A DNA stretch of 39,572 nucleotides from Myxococcales bacterium (GTDB taxonomy: Bacteria; Myxococcota; UBA727; GCA-2721815): the NCBI GenBank assembly GCA_002721815.1, contig PBLQ01000054.1:1-39572 (forward strand). The letters run 5' to 3'. Within the stretch, counting starts at the first letter, position 1. Every line of letters begins with the position of its first letter. Position numbers and translations under genes: made by a program. The notes below the pieces were generated by a model. It was given only the letters and a program-made list of their open reading frames with translations, ran no database searches and was not told where the DNA came from. This document shows positions 25,787-34,040 of this stretch, one piece after another.

Positions 25787-26650
25787 ATGAAACACACAAA
25801 ATTTACTCTCACATTTCTTTTCGTCACGTTGCTGAGCGCCCAAAGCGGTCTCGCCCAAGAAGCAGATGTTCGATTGGGTGATCATCGCAACGGAAAAAAA
25901 CTGTTCGATGACCTCATCTCTAAATGTCGGGACAAATGCGGTGCGGTTCTTAAGGCCGACTCCCTCAACAACGGTAATCGCATCTCGGTACAGAACAATA
26001 AGACCCTGCTCACCAGCATTCGAAACGGTGTGGAAGATAGCGACGCTGTCAACACCAAACTCAGCCTCCTAGATATGCTGGATATCGTGACCCACCTTCG
26101 CAACCACAACACGGCATTGAAAGATTTTGGTTTGGACGCCAATCGTGCATTTCATGGCGCGGGCACCTTGGACGAATACGCTAAAGAACGTCTTGAAAAA
26201 GAAGGCGGCGTATTGCCCCCAAAAGATCAGGAAACCTTCAAGGTCGTGGCATTTTATAATGTCCCTGACGCAAAAGGGCCGCTGTCAGTGGTCCCTGACA
26301 ACCTTTCCTTGAGAGATGTGCTCGAGCCCAATTTGGTCACTGGCTTTGCGGTTTTCATGCCCCTGCGTAACTACAAGGGTGGAGATTACGAGGTGGCCAT
26401 CGCGGTGGACAAAGACATTCGCATCAAAAAAATGGTGATTCGGGCACCTGACGGTACCGCACCAAGAGATCTCAACCGAGCGGCCCGTCGTTACATCGGG
26501 AAGGGCAATCGAGGCAAATACCGTCGTCTGCGTGGCGGTGGTGCGGGCATCTCCAAAAAGCTGGAGAAGTCCATTCACGCCGCTTTCCTTTTAGGAATGG
26601 AAGCCGTGTATATGTACGAACGAGACGAACGCGAAAGGTTCGCTCTATAA
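25787..26650 (+). CDS. Exported protein resembling a cytochrome c plus FMN-binding domain without cofactor motifs
   Basis: 287 residues with a signal peptide ending near GLAQ. The N-terminal part has the shape of class I cytochrome c (GKKLFDDLISKCRDKCG, then SIRNGVED and the final LDIVTHLRNH helix), but the haem site is CRDKC (Cys-x3-Cys) without the His and the axial Met is not evident, so no covalent haem is expected. The C-terminal part (about 175-285) resembles an NqrC/FMN-binding domain: YEVAIAVDKDIRIKKMVIR, a glycine turn and a final amphipathic helix, but GGGAGIS replaces the S(T)GAT flavinylation motif. Both assignments are by pattern and need a structure test. ATG 25787 (AAGGA 10 bases upstream) preferred over ATG 25778. 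Last gene of the operon. Confidence 0.6.
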   Translation: MKHTKFTLTFLFVTLLSAQSGLAQEADVRLGDHRNGKKLFDDLISKCRDKCGAVLKADSLNNGNRISVQNNKTLLTSIRNGVEDSDAVNTKLSLLDMLDIVTHLRNHNTALKDFGLDANRAFHGAGTLDEYAKERLEKEGGVLPPKDQETFKVVAFYNVPDAKGPLSVVPDNLSLRDVLEPNLVTGFAVFMPLRNYKGGDYEVAIAVDKDIRIKKMVIRAPDGTAPRDLNRAARRYIGKGNRGKYRRLRGGGAGISKKLEKSIHAAFLLGMEAVYMYERDERERFAL

Positions 26651-26661
26651 GCGCTGCTACA

Positions 26662-26691
26662 TTAAAAAGTGACGCGCTGTTACTTTTTTAA
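26662..26691. terminator. Bidirectional terminator between convergent genes
   Basis: TTAAAAAGTGAC, loop GCGCT, GTTACTTTTTTAA. It has A and T runs on both sides, so it can stop the operon ending at 26650 (plus strand) and the kinase gene, whose stop codon (26682-26680) lies inside the hairpin. Confidence 0.75.
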
Positions 26692-28602
26692 GTTGAGGTT
26701 TAACTTAACGGTTTTGCCCGGCTTGACCGTGATGACGCGCTTGTGGTCTACCCCCGCAGCCTCGTTCACCAATCGTAACTTGCGTTTGCCCGCTTTGAGC
26801 TTGAGTTTAAAAAGCGGCGTTGACCCGTAGTCTTCACCATCCACAAATACCCGCGTCCAAGGTGCAGTTTTAAGCGTCAAACCGCCCATCGCTTTGGTGG
26901 CGGCTTGCTTCTCAACAACTTTTTCAACCACCTTTTCAACAATTTTCTCCTGAACGATCACCCGCTCACCACCGCCTTGGGTGGATGTGGGCTTTTTGTA
27001 TTTGCGCTTTTCTAAGGTGAGCTTGAACTCTTTCTTCTCGCCTGGCTCAAGATTTACCTTCACTTCTTGGCGTTTGTACCCTCGCTTCTCCACAGAGAGC
27101 GTATGGGCCACCCCGGCCTTCAAAGAATCGATGGTCACCGGCGTTGTGCCTAAGGAACTCAGGCCGACCAGAACCGTTGCCCCTGGCGGTGTGGTGGTGA
27201 TGCTAACTGTGATCGGGTTGGCTTGTGCCTCGGGGTCAATCAATAAATTGGTTCCGTTTTTAACATTCACTTTTCGGGTCACTGGCTTTTTACCCGCCAA
27301 CACCAAACGGATGTTGTGTTCTCCAATTCCCAAATTTTTCAAAATCGTTGGCGCTTTGCTCGGCCACTTCTTATCGTCAACGTAGATGGTGGCCCCTTTG
27401 GGACCTTTGATATAAATCTCGTTGGTCACCTGGGCCTGAGCCGGCTTGGGTTTGTTTTGGGTCGAGAACCAATAGGCACCGCCGCCCAAACCCCCCAGCA
27501 ACACGATCAACGCAGCGCCCAGCGCTACCGGCAACCACGGTTTAGCGGGCTCTTCTTCAAAACCATAATCAAAATTTACCGTTTGGCCGCTGGCTGCGTC
27601 TCCCGAAAGATTGATCATAAAGTTCGATGCTGATGGCGTTAGGTCACTGACACGACTGACCAATTCTTCACCCATCACCGACTCAACATATTCGGAGACA
27701 ATATTTCCGCCGCCTTCTTCATTCACCACGTCAAAAACGGTTTTAGGCACATTGTCTATATAGTGTTTCAAAGACTTTGCCACATCACCGCATCGTGGAA
27801 ATCGCTCGGCCGGGTCTTTCTTAAGCATTCGAAGCGTGATGGCCTCGAGTTCAGTGGGCAAATCTGGCACGACCGTAGATGGGGGTACCACCTCGCAGGC
27901 CAACACTTTATTGATGGTTTGGATTTCGTTGTCGCCTTTGAACAACCGTTCTCCGGTGAGCAGCTCCCACAGGCATACCCCCAAAGCGAATTGATCACTG
28001 CGACCGTCCACTTCTCCACCACTGGCTTGCTCGGGCGCCATGTAATGCAACTTGCCTTTTAGCACTCCGGTCTGCGTTCGAGTGCTCTTGTTAGCGGCCT
28101 TCGCAATCCCGAAATCCACCACTTTAGTGACGCCGTCACCGCGCACCATAATGTTATGCGGACTGATGTCTCGGTGGACAATGTTCAAGGCTTCGCCCGC
28201 CACGGTCTTGGCGTGGTGCGCATGATCTAAGCCAAGGGCTGCCTCTGCAATAATTTGCGCCACCACGGGCGCTGGCATGCCTTTACTGGCTTTGTTGCCT
28301 TCTTGGGCGAGTCGATTGAGATTCTCCCCGTTGATGTATTCCATGGCGATGTAATAAATGCCTTCCCAGGCACCCACTTCAAAAATAGAAACAATGTTCG
28401 GATGGTTTAAAGTGGCGGCCACACGAGCTTCATCCAAAAATTGGTCGATAAAACCTTCTTGCTCGGCCAGCTCAGGCAACAAGTTTTTAAGAATGACCAA
28501 ACGGTCTACACCACCGCTTTGTCGAGCTAAAAACACTTCGCCCATCCCACCGATGGCAATCCGGCGAATGATTTCATATTTTCCAAAAATCAGTTGTGAC
28601 AA
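26680..28602 (-). CDS. Membrane Ser/Thr protein kinase with three PEGA domains
   Basis: 640 residues. The N-terminal Hanks-type kinase domain (about 8-280) has the GGMGEVFLARQ glycine loop, the VILKN Lys, HRDISPHN catalytic loop, DFG and a MAPEQ segment, so it looks active. A transmembrane helix follows (WLPVALGAALIVLLGGLGGGAYWF, about 356-382), then three PEGA repeats (starting near ATIYVDDK, ATVLVGLS and TRVFVDGE), which usually lie outside and sense or bind the envelope. A valine/lysine-rich linker sits before the last repeat. I start at TTG 28602, with AGAGG 7 bases upstream. Targets are unknown; the FHA-GGDEF protein about 3 kb away is a plausible one. Confidence 0.9.
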   Translation of the reverse strand: MSQLIFGKYEIIRRIAIGGMGEVFLARQSGGVDRLVILKNLLPELAEQEGFIDQFLDEARVAATLNHPNIVSIFEVGAWEGIYYIAMEYINGENLNRLAQEGNKASKGMPAPVVAQIIAEAALGLDHAHHAKTVAGEALNIVHRDISPHNIMVRGDGVTKVVDFGIAKAANKSTRTQTGVLKGKLHYMAPEQASGGEVDGRSDQFALGVCLWELLTGERLFKGDNEIQTINKVLACEVVPPSTVVPDLPTELEAITLRMLKKDPAERFPRCGDVAKSLKHYIDNVPKTVFDVVNEEGGGNIVSEYVESVMGEELVSRVSDLTPSASNFMINLSGDAASGQTVNFDYGFEEEPAKPWLPVALGAALIVLLGGLGGGAYWFSTQNKPKPAQAQVTNEIYIKGPKGATIYVDDKKWPSKAPTILKNLGIGEHNIRLVLAGKKPVTRKVNVKNGTNLLIDPEAQANPITVSITTTPPGATVLVGLSSLGTTPVTIDSLKAGVAHTLSVEKRGYKRQEVKVNLEPGEKKEFKLTLEKRKYKKPTSTQGGGERVIVQEKIVEKVVEKVVEKQAATKAMGGLTLKTAPWTRVFVDGEDYGSTPLFKLKLKAGKRKLRLVNEAAGVDHKRVITVKPGKTVKLNLNLKK

Positions 28603-28690
28603 CTCGAAACCTCTGCGCGACCTCAAAAGGACGGTACCCTCTTCCCCCTTTTACCACAAGCCCGGTCGCGAGCAATATTCTCTTTTTAAT

Positions 28691-30322
28691 TTAGGGTGTT
28701 GGCACAGGGTTCAAGCTGGTGGTGGGGCCTGCGGTCTCCGTTTGGTCTGTGGGGTAAGAATCCAATACGTATTTCTCCCAAATCGACTCCGTAACTGCCA
28801 TTTCTGTGACCACGTCACGTAAAGCACCAGCCAGCTGGGTCTCAGTCCGTGGGTAGTCGGGGTCCTCAAAATCCACCCGGTAGGCCCCAAAGCGCTGCAA
28901 ATGCCCCTCTACCCATTCGAAGTTATCCGCCAACGTCCATTGATAGTAGCCCCGAATGTCCATGCCATCTTCAATGGCCTTGCCCACCTCCCATAAATGC
29001 TCCACTAAAAACATGGCCGCCTGAGCTTCTTGATTCTCACCCAGAATTTGGCCTTCGTCCGTGTCTTGGGCTGGACCATTGCTGGTGGTGCCATTCTCGG
29101 TGATGATCATGGGCACGCCATAAGGCGCATAGATGTCCAACGTATCTCTAAACCCTGCAGCAGAAATTTCTCTTTTCATTCCATTATGAGGCAAATCTGC
29201 ATTGTACTCATCCACCTCCAAGAGTGGTAGACCGAATAAAGGCGGCGTCTCCACGAGCCAGCTCACATCATCGACCATCACGGGTCCGTAATACTGAACC
29301 CCGACAAATTCTAACTTGCCTTTAAGCGTCTCGTCTGTGCCTTCGGGAGGTGATGTCTGGTCGTTATCGTAGCGCCGGTCCAAATCCACGTCGAGTTTTC
29401 CCTCGGTTAAAGCGATCATGATCCAATCATTAAAGACGTAGGAGATTTGTTCCACTGCAAATTCTTCATCGGCATTGCCGGGCTCTTCGGGGTAAAAAGC
29501 GTTGGCAGTCATAGTCAGACCAACAAAAGAGTTGGCACCGTCACCATCAGCATCACCGTCATCTAATTCCTTAATGACGTCGTAAGCGCGCGCGTACATG
29601 TAAAGCAAGTTAATGCCAAATTGTGTGCCCGCTTCAAAGTCCAAATATTTTCCAGGCGGAAAGACGCCCCCAATGTACCCGGCAGAAATCATTGAAAATG
29701 GCTCATTAAGTACCGTGTACGTGTCGACCCAATCTTTAACCCGCGGGATGACTTGACGTACAAAGCCTTCAAAGTAATCCACCACCGCACGGTCCGTGGT
29801 CGCCATCAGATCCACTGCGCCCGTATCGCTGTTTGGATTTGGGTTTTGCACCCAGGTGGGAACGGTCCAGTGGTATAAGGTTAAAACTGGCTTCATCCCC
29901 GCGTCGTAGATGCTCTGAACCACGTCCGCCAGATGGTCGAGCTCTGCCTCGTCATACACACCGGCTTCAGGCTCAATGCGTGACCAATCCACCCCAATGC
30001 GAAAGACCTTTAAGCCCAAGCCTTTGGCCAAAGCCACATCAGACTCGTATTTCCAATAAAAGCCGTTACCTTCTGGGTTGAGGGTCCCATTGTGGGTATT
30101 ACCCATTTGAGCCCATTGGGACCAATTCGAATCTACCGGTCCTGCGGGACTGTAATCGCCACTGGCCTGCCATTGGGCGATGGCCGTTCCAAATTCGAAT
30201 CCAGGGGGAAAATCAACCTGATGGAAGACTTTGGGTTCGTCCGCTGGACACCCCCAACAAACGCTGAGCACCAAGAGGCCAAGCGCTTTGGAGAATGCTT
30301 TGAAAGAGAGGTGTTGTTTCAT
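28691..30322 (-). CDS. Glycoside hydrolase family 1 beta-glycosidase, lipoprotein
   Basis: 543 residues. The N terminus has a hydrophobic signal ending VCWGC, a lipobox-like cysteine, so the enzyme is probably anchored in the envelope. The GH1 TIM barrel shows the N-terminal FEFGTAIAQWQASGD, ESDVALAKGLGLKVFRIGVDWSRIEP, YHWTVPTW, the acid/base Glu in TVLNEP and the nucleophile Glu in MIITENG. It should hydrolyse beta-linked glucosides or galactosides. ATG 30322 is the start because it begins the signal peptide; upstream codons are antisense to the map promoter region. It is 88 bases upstream of the kinase gene on the same strand. Confidence 0.9.
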   Translation of the reverse strand: MKQHLSFKAFSKALGLLVLSVCWGCPADEPKVFHQVDFPPGFEFGTAIAQWQASGDYSPAGPVDSNWSQWAQMGNTHNGTLNPEGNGFYWKYESDVALAKGLGLKVFRIGVDWSRIEPEAGVYDEAELDHLADVVQSIYDAGMKPVLTLYHWTVPTWVQNPNPNSDTGAVDLMATTDRAVVDYFEGFVRQVIPRVKDWVDTYTVLNEPFSMISAGYIGGVFPPGKYLDFEAGTQFGINLLYMYARAYDVIKELDDGDADGDGANSFVGLTMTANAFYPEEPGNADEEFAVEQISYVFNDWIMIALTEGKLDVDLDRRYDNDQTSPPEGTDETLKGKLEFVGVQYYGPVMVDDVSWLVETPPLFGLPLLEVDEYNADLPHNGMKREISAAGFRDTLDIYAPYGVPMIITENGTTSNGPAQDTDEGQILGENQEAQAAMFLVEHLWEVGKAIEDGMDIRGYYQWTLADNFEWVEGHLQRFGAYRVDFEDPDYPRTETQLAGALRDVVTEMAVTESIWEKYVLDSYPTDQTETAGPTTSLNPVPTP

Positions 30323-30406
30323 GCGATATCCGAGGGTGGGGCCTTGTAAGGCGCGACAATCCCCTCTAGATGTATCACAACAGAACAAAAAGGGGATTAG
30401 ATTCCA

Positions 30407-31183
30407 GTGAGAGAACCGATCATTATTTTATCCGAGCAAGAAATCGAGAAAATGCGCCAAGCCGGGCGTCTTGCAGCAGAACTATTGCATCATTTGGGAC
30501 AAATGGTCGCCCCTGGCGTTTCAACTTTAGAGCTAAACGACGAAGCAGAAAAATGGACCAAGGCCCGCGGCGCCGTGAGTGGGCCCCTGGGCTATCACGG
30601 TTTTCCAAAATCCATTTGCACCAGTGTCAATGAAGTGGTGTGTCACGGCATTCCCTCCGCCGCCCAAGTTTTACAAGATGGTGATATCATCAACATCGAC
30701 GTCACCCCCATTTTAGATGGCTTTTACGGCGATACCTCAAAAACTTTTTTGGTGGGGAACGTGGACGCTGAATCCAAACGATTGGTAGATGTGACACTTG
30801 AGTGTTTGAAGCTGGGCTTGGCCGAAGTGGCACCAGGGAAAAGAGTGGGAGATATCGGCGCCGCCATCCAACAATACGCCGAAGCCCAAGGCTATGGCGT
30901 GGTGCGAGACTTTGTGGGACACGGCATTGGCCGCGTTTTTCACGCGGAGCCTCAAATTCCCCATTATGGCCGCCGTGGCAGAGGTCAAAGATTCCAAAAG
31001 GGAATGTGTTTCACCATCGAACCCATGATCAACCAAGGCGTTTGGCAAATCGAGGTTCTAGATGATGGCTGGACCGCCCTGACCCAAGACAAAAAAAGGT
31101 CGGCGCAATTCGAACACACCTTGGTAGTGACCGAAAATGGTTATGAAATCATGACCTTACGTGAAGGGGAAACTTTTGAATAA
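30407..31183 (+). CDS. map: Type I methionine aminopeptidase
   Basis: Removes the initiator methionine from new proteins; cytoplasmic di-metal enzyme. The 258-residue sequence is canonical: the metal ligands are the two Asp in NIDVTPILDGFYGDTSKTF, His in GHGIGRVFH, Glu in FTIEPM and Glu in FEHTLVV. GTG start with AGGGG upstream. It lies directly ahead of lolA and divergent from the GH1 gene. No anomaly. Confidence 0.95.
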   Translation: MREPIIILSEQEIEKMRQAGRLAAELLHHLGQMVAPGVSTLELNDEAEKWTKARGAVSGPLGYHGFPKSICTSVNEVVCHGIPSAAQVLQDGDIINIDVTPILDGFYGDTSKTFLVGNVDAESKRLVDVTLECLKLGLAEVAPGKRVGDIGAAIQQYAEAQGYGVVRDFVGHGIGRVFHAEPQIPHYGRRGRGQRFQKGMCFTIEPMINQGVWQIEVLDDGWTALTQDKKRSAQFEHTLVVTENGYEIMTLREGETFE

Positions 31184-31234
31184 CCGAGGGTGGCGGCCCG
31201 TTTATCTCACAGTCCTCTTTGCGTTGGAGAAATC

Positions 31235-31957
31235 ATGAAAACCTTATTGGCCGCAAGTCTAATGACCACCTTTTGGGCCACCAGCCCAATCGCCCCACAA
31301 AGCACTTTTACCCCCGAACGCATCCACAAGCTCAATGCTGAGAAACCGCGTAATGCAGCCTTAGAGAAGGTATTGACCGGTTTGCAAAAAACCTATGAAA
31401 ACACCAGCACGTTTTCAGCACAGTTTTCTCAAAGCTACACCAACTCCTTGTTGAAAAAGACCGACAAAAGTGCCGGCCAAGTTTCATTTCAAAAACCAGG
31501 CAAAATGCGTTGGGATTACACCAAACCCGAGCCCAAAAGTTTTCTTATTTCCGGCAGCAATCTTTGGATTCACCAACCCAAAGATCATTTGGCCATGGTG
31601 AACAAATGCTTCAAACAAGACAGCCTTACCACTTCCATCAGTTTTCTTTGGGGAGCTGGTAACCTGCGAGAAACCTTCAATGTGTCCTTTTTTAAAGGGC
31701 AGTTTGGTAAAAAAAGAGATCACAACCTTTTACTGATTCCAAAAGAAACAAATACCATCTTCGCCAAACTAATTTTGGTGGTGGACCCCGACAGCTACCT
31801 GGTGAAACAATCGATTCTTATTGACCACCAAGGCAACATTAATCGGTTTTACTTCTCCAAAAGCAAAACCAACGAAGAATTTCTTCAAGATCATTTCTCG
31901 TTTCGCCCACCCAGTGGTACCCACGTCTCTGACCTGCCGGGCACCTGCAAAGGTTAA
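31235..31957 (+). CDS. lolA: Outer-membrane lipoprotein carrier LolA
   Basis: Periplasmic chaperone that ferries lipoproteins from LolCDE to the outer membrane. The 240-residue product has a signal peptide (MKTLLAASLMTTFWATS), then the LolA fold with FSAQFSQSY, GQVSFQKPGKMRWDY, FLISGSNLWIHQP, LLLIPKETN and LVVDPDSYLVKQSILID. TTGGAG precedes ATG 31235; an in-frame start at 31190 lacks one. It follows map by 51 bases, and its 3' end overlaps the converging aminomutase gene by 4 bases. No lolB is seen in the window. Confidence 0.9.
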   Translation: MKTLLAASLMTTFWATSPIAPQSTFTPERIHKLNAEKPRNAALEKVLTGLQKTYENTSTFSAQFSQSYTNSLLKKTDKSAGQVSFQKPGKMRWDYTKPEPKSFLISGSNLWIHQPKDHLAMVNKCFKQDSLTTSISFLWGAGNLRETFNVSFFKGQFGKKRDHNLLLIPKETNTIFAKLILVVDPDSYLVKQSILIDHQGNINRFYFSKSKTNEEFLQDHFSFRPPSGTHVSDLPGTCKG

Positions 31958-33081
31958 AGGGGCAAGTCCAGTGGATAGGCGGCGATTCTGCCGTCAAATC
32001 CTCTCAAGTAAATTTGCTGGGCGTCTTCTTTGACGATGGGGTTTGGAGCCAAAGAAACTTTTCCGTGCCCACCCGGAATATCCACCACAAAAGTAGGGAT
32101 ACTCAAACCCGACAGGTGTCCTCGTAAACGGCCATACAATGCAATGGCTTCTTTAATGGGCACCCGAAAGCCAGCGGTCTTTTCAATCAAATCACATTGA
32201 TGCAGATAGTAAGGACGTACACGTAATGTGCTCAACCGATGGAAAAGGGTCTGAAGGGTCTCCACATCGTCATTGACCCCTTTGAGAAGAACCGTTTGGT
32301 TCAAGACCGGGAACCCAGCGTTCACCAAATCCGCCATGGCCCTCGTTGCGTCGGGGCCAATCTCATCAGGGTGGTTGATGTGCACCAAAAAATAAAGAGG
32401 CTGAAACTCTTGTAATCGTTTCAGCAGCTCTGGTGTGAATCGCATGGGCGCAAATGTGAGCATTCGGGTGGCCAATCGAATGATATCCACATGACTGATT
32501 TGATGGAGCTCAGCGACCAAATCACACAAAACATCATCATCCAGAATTAATGCATCTCCACCAGACAGAATCACGTCTCGTATTTCAGAATGGTCACGGA
32601 TGTAATCCAACGCCTTTTGCAGGTCATTTTTTTTTGGCGTGGGTCCCTGCCCCACCAATCGTTTGCGGGTACAATAACGACAATAGGCTGCACAACGATC
32701 CGTCACGAACAGAAGCGCCCGGTCCGCATAACGATGAATCAAATGCGGAACCGCCTCGTGATCTTCTTCACCGAGGGGGTCAACCCTTTGATAACCCAAA
32801 TCATCTCTTTCCTGCACCGAGGGAATAACTTGCGCTCGCAGGCGCTGCATTTGGTGACTGCCCAACATTAACCGCATGTAATGGGGGGTGACCCTAAATG
32901 GAAGCCCACCACTGGCCAATAAATTTTTAAGGGCCTTTCTCTCGTCTTCAGAGAGGAGCAAGTTGGACGCCAGGTCCGCTTCGGAACGAATGGCGTTTCG
33001 CATTTGCCAGCGCCAGTCATCCCAAGACGCTTGAGCAGAGGAATGATGGAGAGGGGATGGCACAACAGACAACAACGACAT
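31954..33081 (-). CDS. kamA: Lysine 2,3-aminomutase family radical SAM enzyme (KamA type)
   Basis: A 375-residue radical SAM enzyme with PLP. The iron-sulfur motif is CAAYCRYC (Cys-x3-Cys-x2-Cys), preceded by the N-terminal WDDWRWQMRN segment typical of KamA. Near the C terminus PTFVVDIPGGHGKVSL carries the PLP Lys in the KamA-style PGGxGK setting, rather than the EpmB form. It probably interconverts alpha- and beta-lysine, for osmoprotection or antibiotic-like products; EpmB-like modification of EF-P is the alternative but less likely. ATG 33081 has GGGAG upstream. A strong terminator hairpin ends only about 20 bases upstream of the start (33103-33119). Confidence 0.85.
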   Translation of the reverse strand: MSLLSVVPSPLHHSSAQASWDDWRWQMRNAIRSEADLASNLLLSEDERKALKNLLASGGLPFRVTPHYMRLMLGSHQMQRLRAQVIPSVQERDDLGYQRVDPLGEEDHEAVPHLIHRYADRALLFVTDRCAAYCRYCTRKRLVGQGPTPKKNDLQKALDYIRDHSEIRDVILSGGDALILDDDVLCDLVAELHQISHVDIIRLATRMLTFAPMRFTPELLKRLQEFQPLYFLVHINHPDEIGPDATRAMADLVNAGFPVLNQTVLLKGVNDDVETLQTLFHRLSTLRVRPYYLHQCDLIEKTAGFRVPIKEAIALYGRLRGHLSGLSIPTFVVDIPGGHGKVSLAPNPIVKEDAQQIYLRGFDGRIAAYPLDLPL

Positions 33082-33095
33082 CAAGACTCCCAAAA

Positions 33096-33125
33096 CAAAA
33101 AACCCACCGTGACGGCGGGTTTTTT
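33096..33125. terminator. Bidirectional terminator between the TPR chaperone gene and kamA
   Basis: On the minus strand CCCGCCG, loop TCA, CGGTGGG (7 pairs with one G-U), then an A/T-rich run of T. A T-run is also present on the plus strand. It closes the LcrH/SycD-like gene transcript and sits just upstream of kamA. Confidence 0.8.
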
Positions 33126-33147
33126 ATCGAATGATCGAACGAAGGGG

Positions 33148-33840
33148 CTAGTCTTCGTCATCAGCGTCAGCGCCTTCGGCCTCGCCTTCTTTTTCTTTGA
33201 GCACTTGCTCGATCAGACCCGCAGTCGCTGCCGCTAAAGCCCTGGCTCGAATGCCTGCAGGATCTTCCGACTCAGGATCGAGCTGGATGGCTTCTTTGAG
33301 ATCTTCCATGGCATACTCAAACTCACCGTGTTGCAAGAGCAGCTCGGCACGATTCACATAGCTTTGCAAATCTTCATCATCTAATTCCAAGGCGATGGTG
33401 TATTCCACCACGGCCTCTTCGTGCATGTCTTTGCGCGCGTAAATGGAACCCAAAACCGAGTGAAAATAGCCGTCGTAAGGGTTGGCAATGACCAAACCTT
33501 CAAAGATCTGTTGAGATTCGTCGTATCGGCCTTGCTCAAAAAGCTGGTACCCCAGTTCTGCAAAAGCGTAGGCTTGGTCCATGGTGATGCCTTCTACTTG
33601 GGCCCACGTGATTTCGCCTTTCACCCATTGTTCCAGCTTTTCGGCGGTAATATTGTTCGGACGCTCGTCCTCCCATTCGATGCCGATTTCTTCAGCGTCG
33701 ACCATGCCCATCAAGTCATCGTCCGACAAGCCAGCCTCATAGTTAGCGACCATATCCGGCGTAATTTCGCCGCCCTCTTCCGCTAACTTGTCCCAGTCGT
33801 ATTCTTTGGCCTCTGCTGGCTCTTTTTTCTCTTCGCTCAT
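33148..33840 (-). CDS. LcrH/SycD-like TPR protein (type III class II chaperone family)
   Basis: 230 residues, no signal peptide, cytoplasmic. Acidic N and C termini flank a TPR core (about 70-205). The core follows LcrH/SycD closely by eye: ITWAQVEGITMDQAYAFAELGYQLFEQGRYDESQQIF corresponds to the family TIAMLNEIS...LYSLAFNQYQSGKYEDAHKVF, with FEGLVIANPYDGYF, LGSIYARK and AELLLQHGEFEYA in the matching places. Class II chaperones of this fold bind the hydrophobic translocators of type III secretion before export. GGAGC sits ahead of ATG 33840. The three paralogous genes about 3 kb downstream could be clients. No secretion apparatus gene is in the window. Confidence 0.8.
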   Translation of the reverse strand: MSEEKKEPAEAKEYDWDKLAEEGGEITPDMVANYEAGLSDDDLMGMVDAEEIGIEWEDERPNNITAEKLEQWVKGEITWAQVEGITMDQAYAFAELGYQLFEQGRYDESQQIFEGLVIANPYDGYFHSVLGSIYARKDMHEEAVVEYTIALELDDEDLQSYVNRAELLLQHGEFEYAMEDLKEAIQLDPESEDPAGIRARALAAATAGLIEQVLKEKEGEAEGADADDED

Positions 33841-34040
33841 TGAAACATGCTCCAGTGCCTCTATTTGGGTCTTAAAAGATCCTCAGGCTGGGGGCGCAAG
33901 GGTTTGCGCTGTTTGTGCATAGGTAGCATTGGCCCCAAAAACGAGTCAAGTATCGTGATGGATAGGCAAACGCTCCCAATCAAACGAAAAAAGGCGATGG
34001 AGCCTTTACAGCTCCCCGGTGAAAGGTGCACGCTGGAGGC

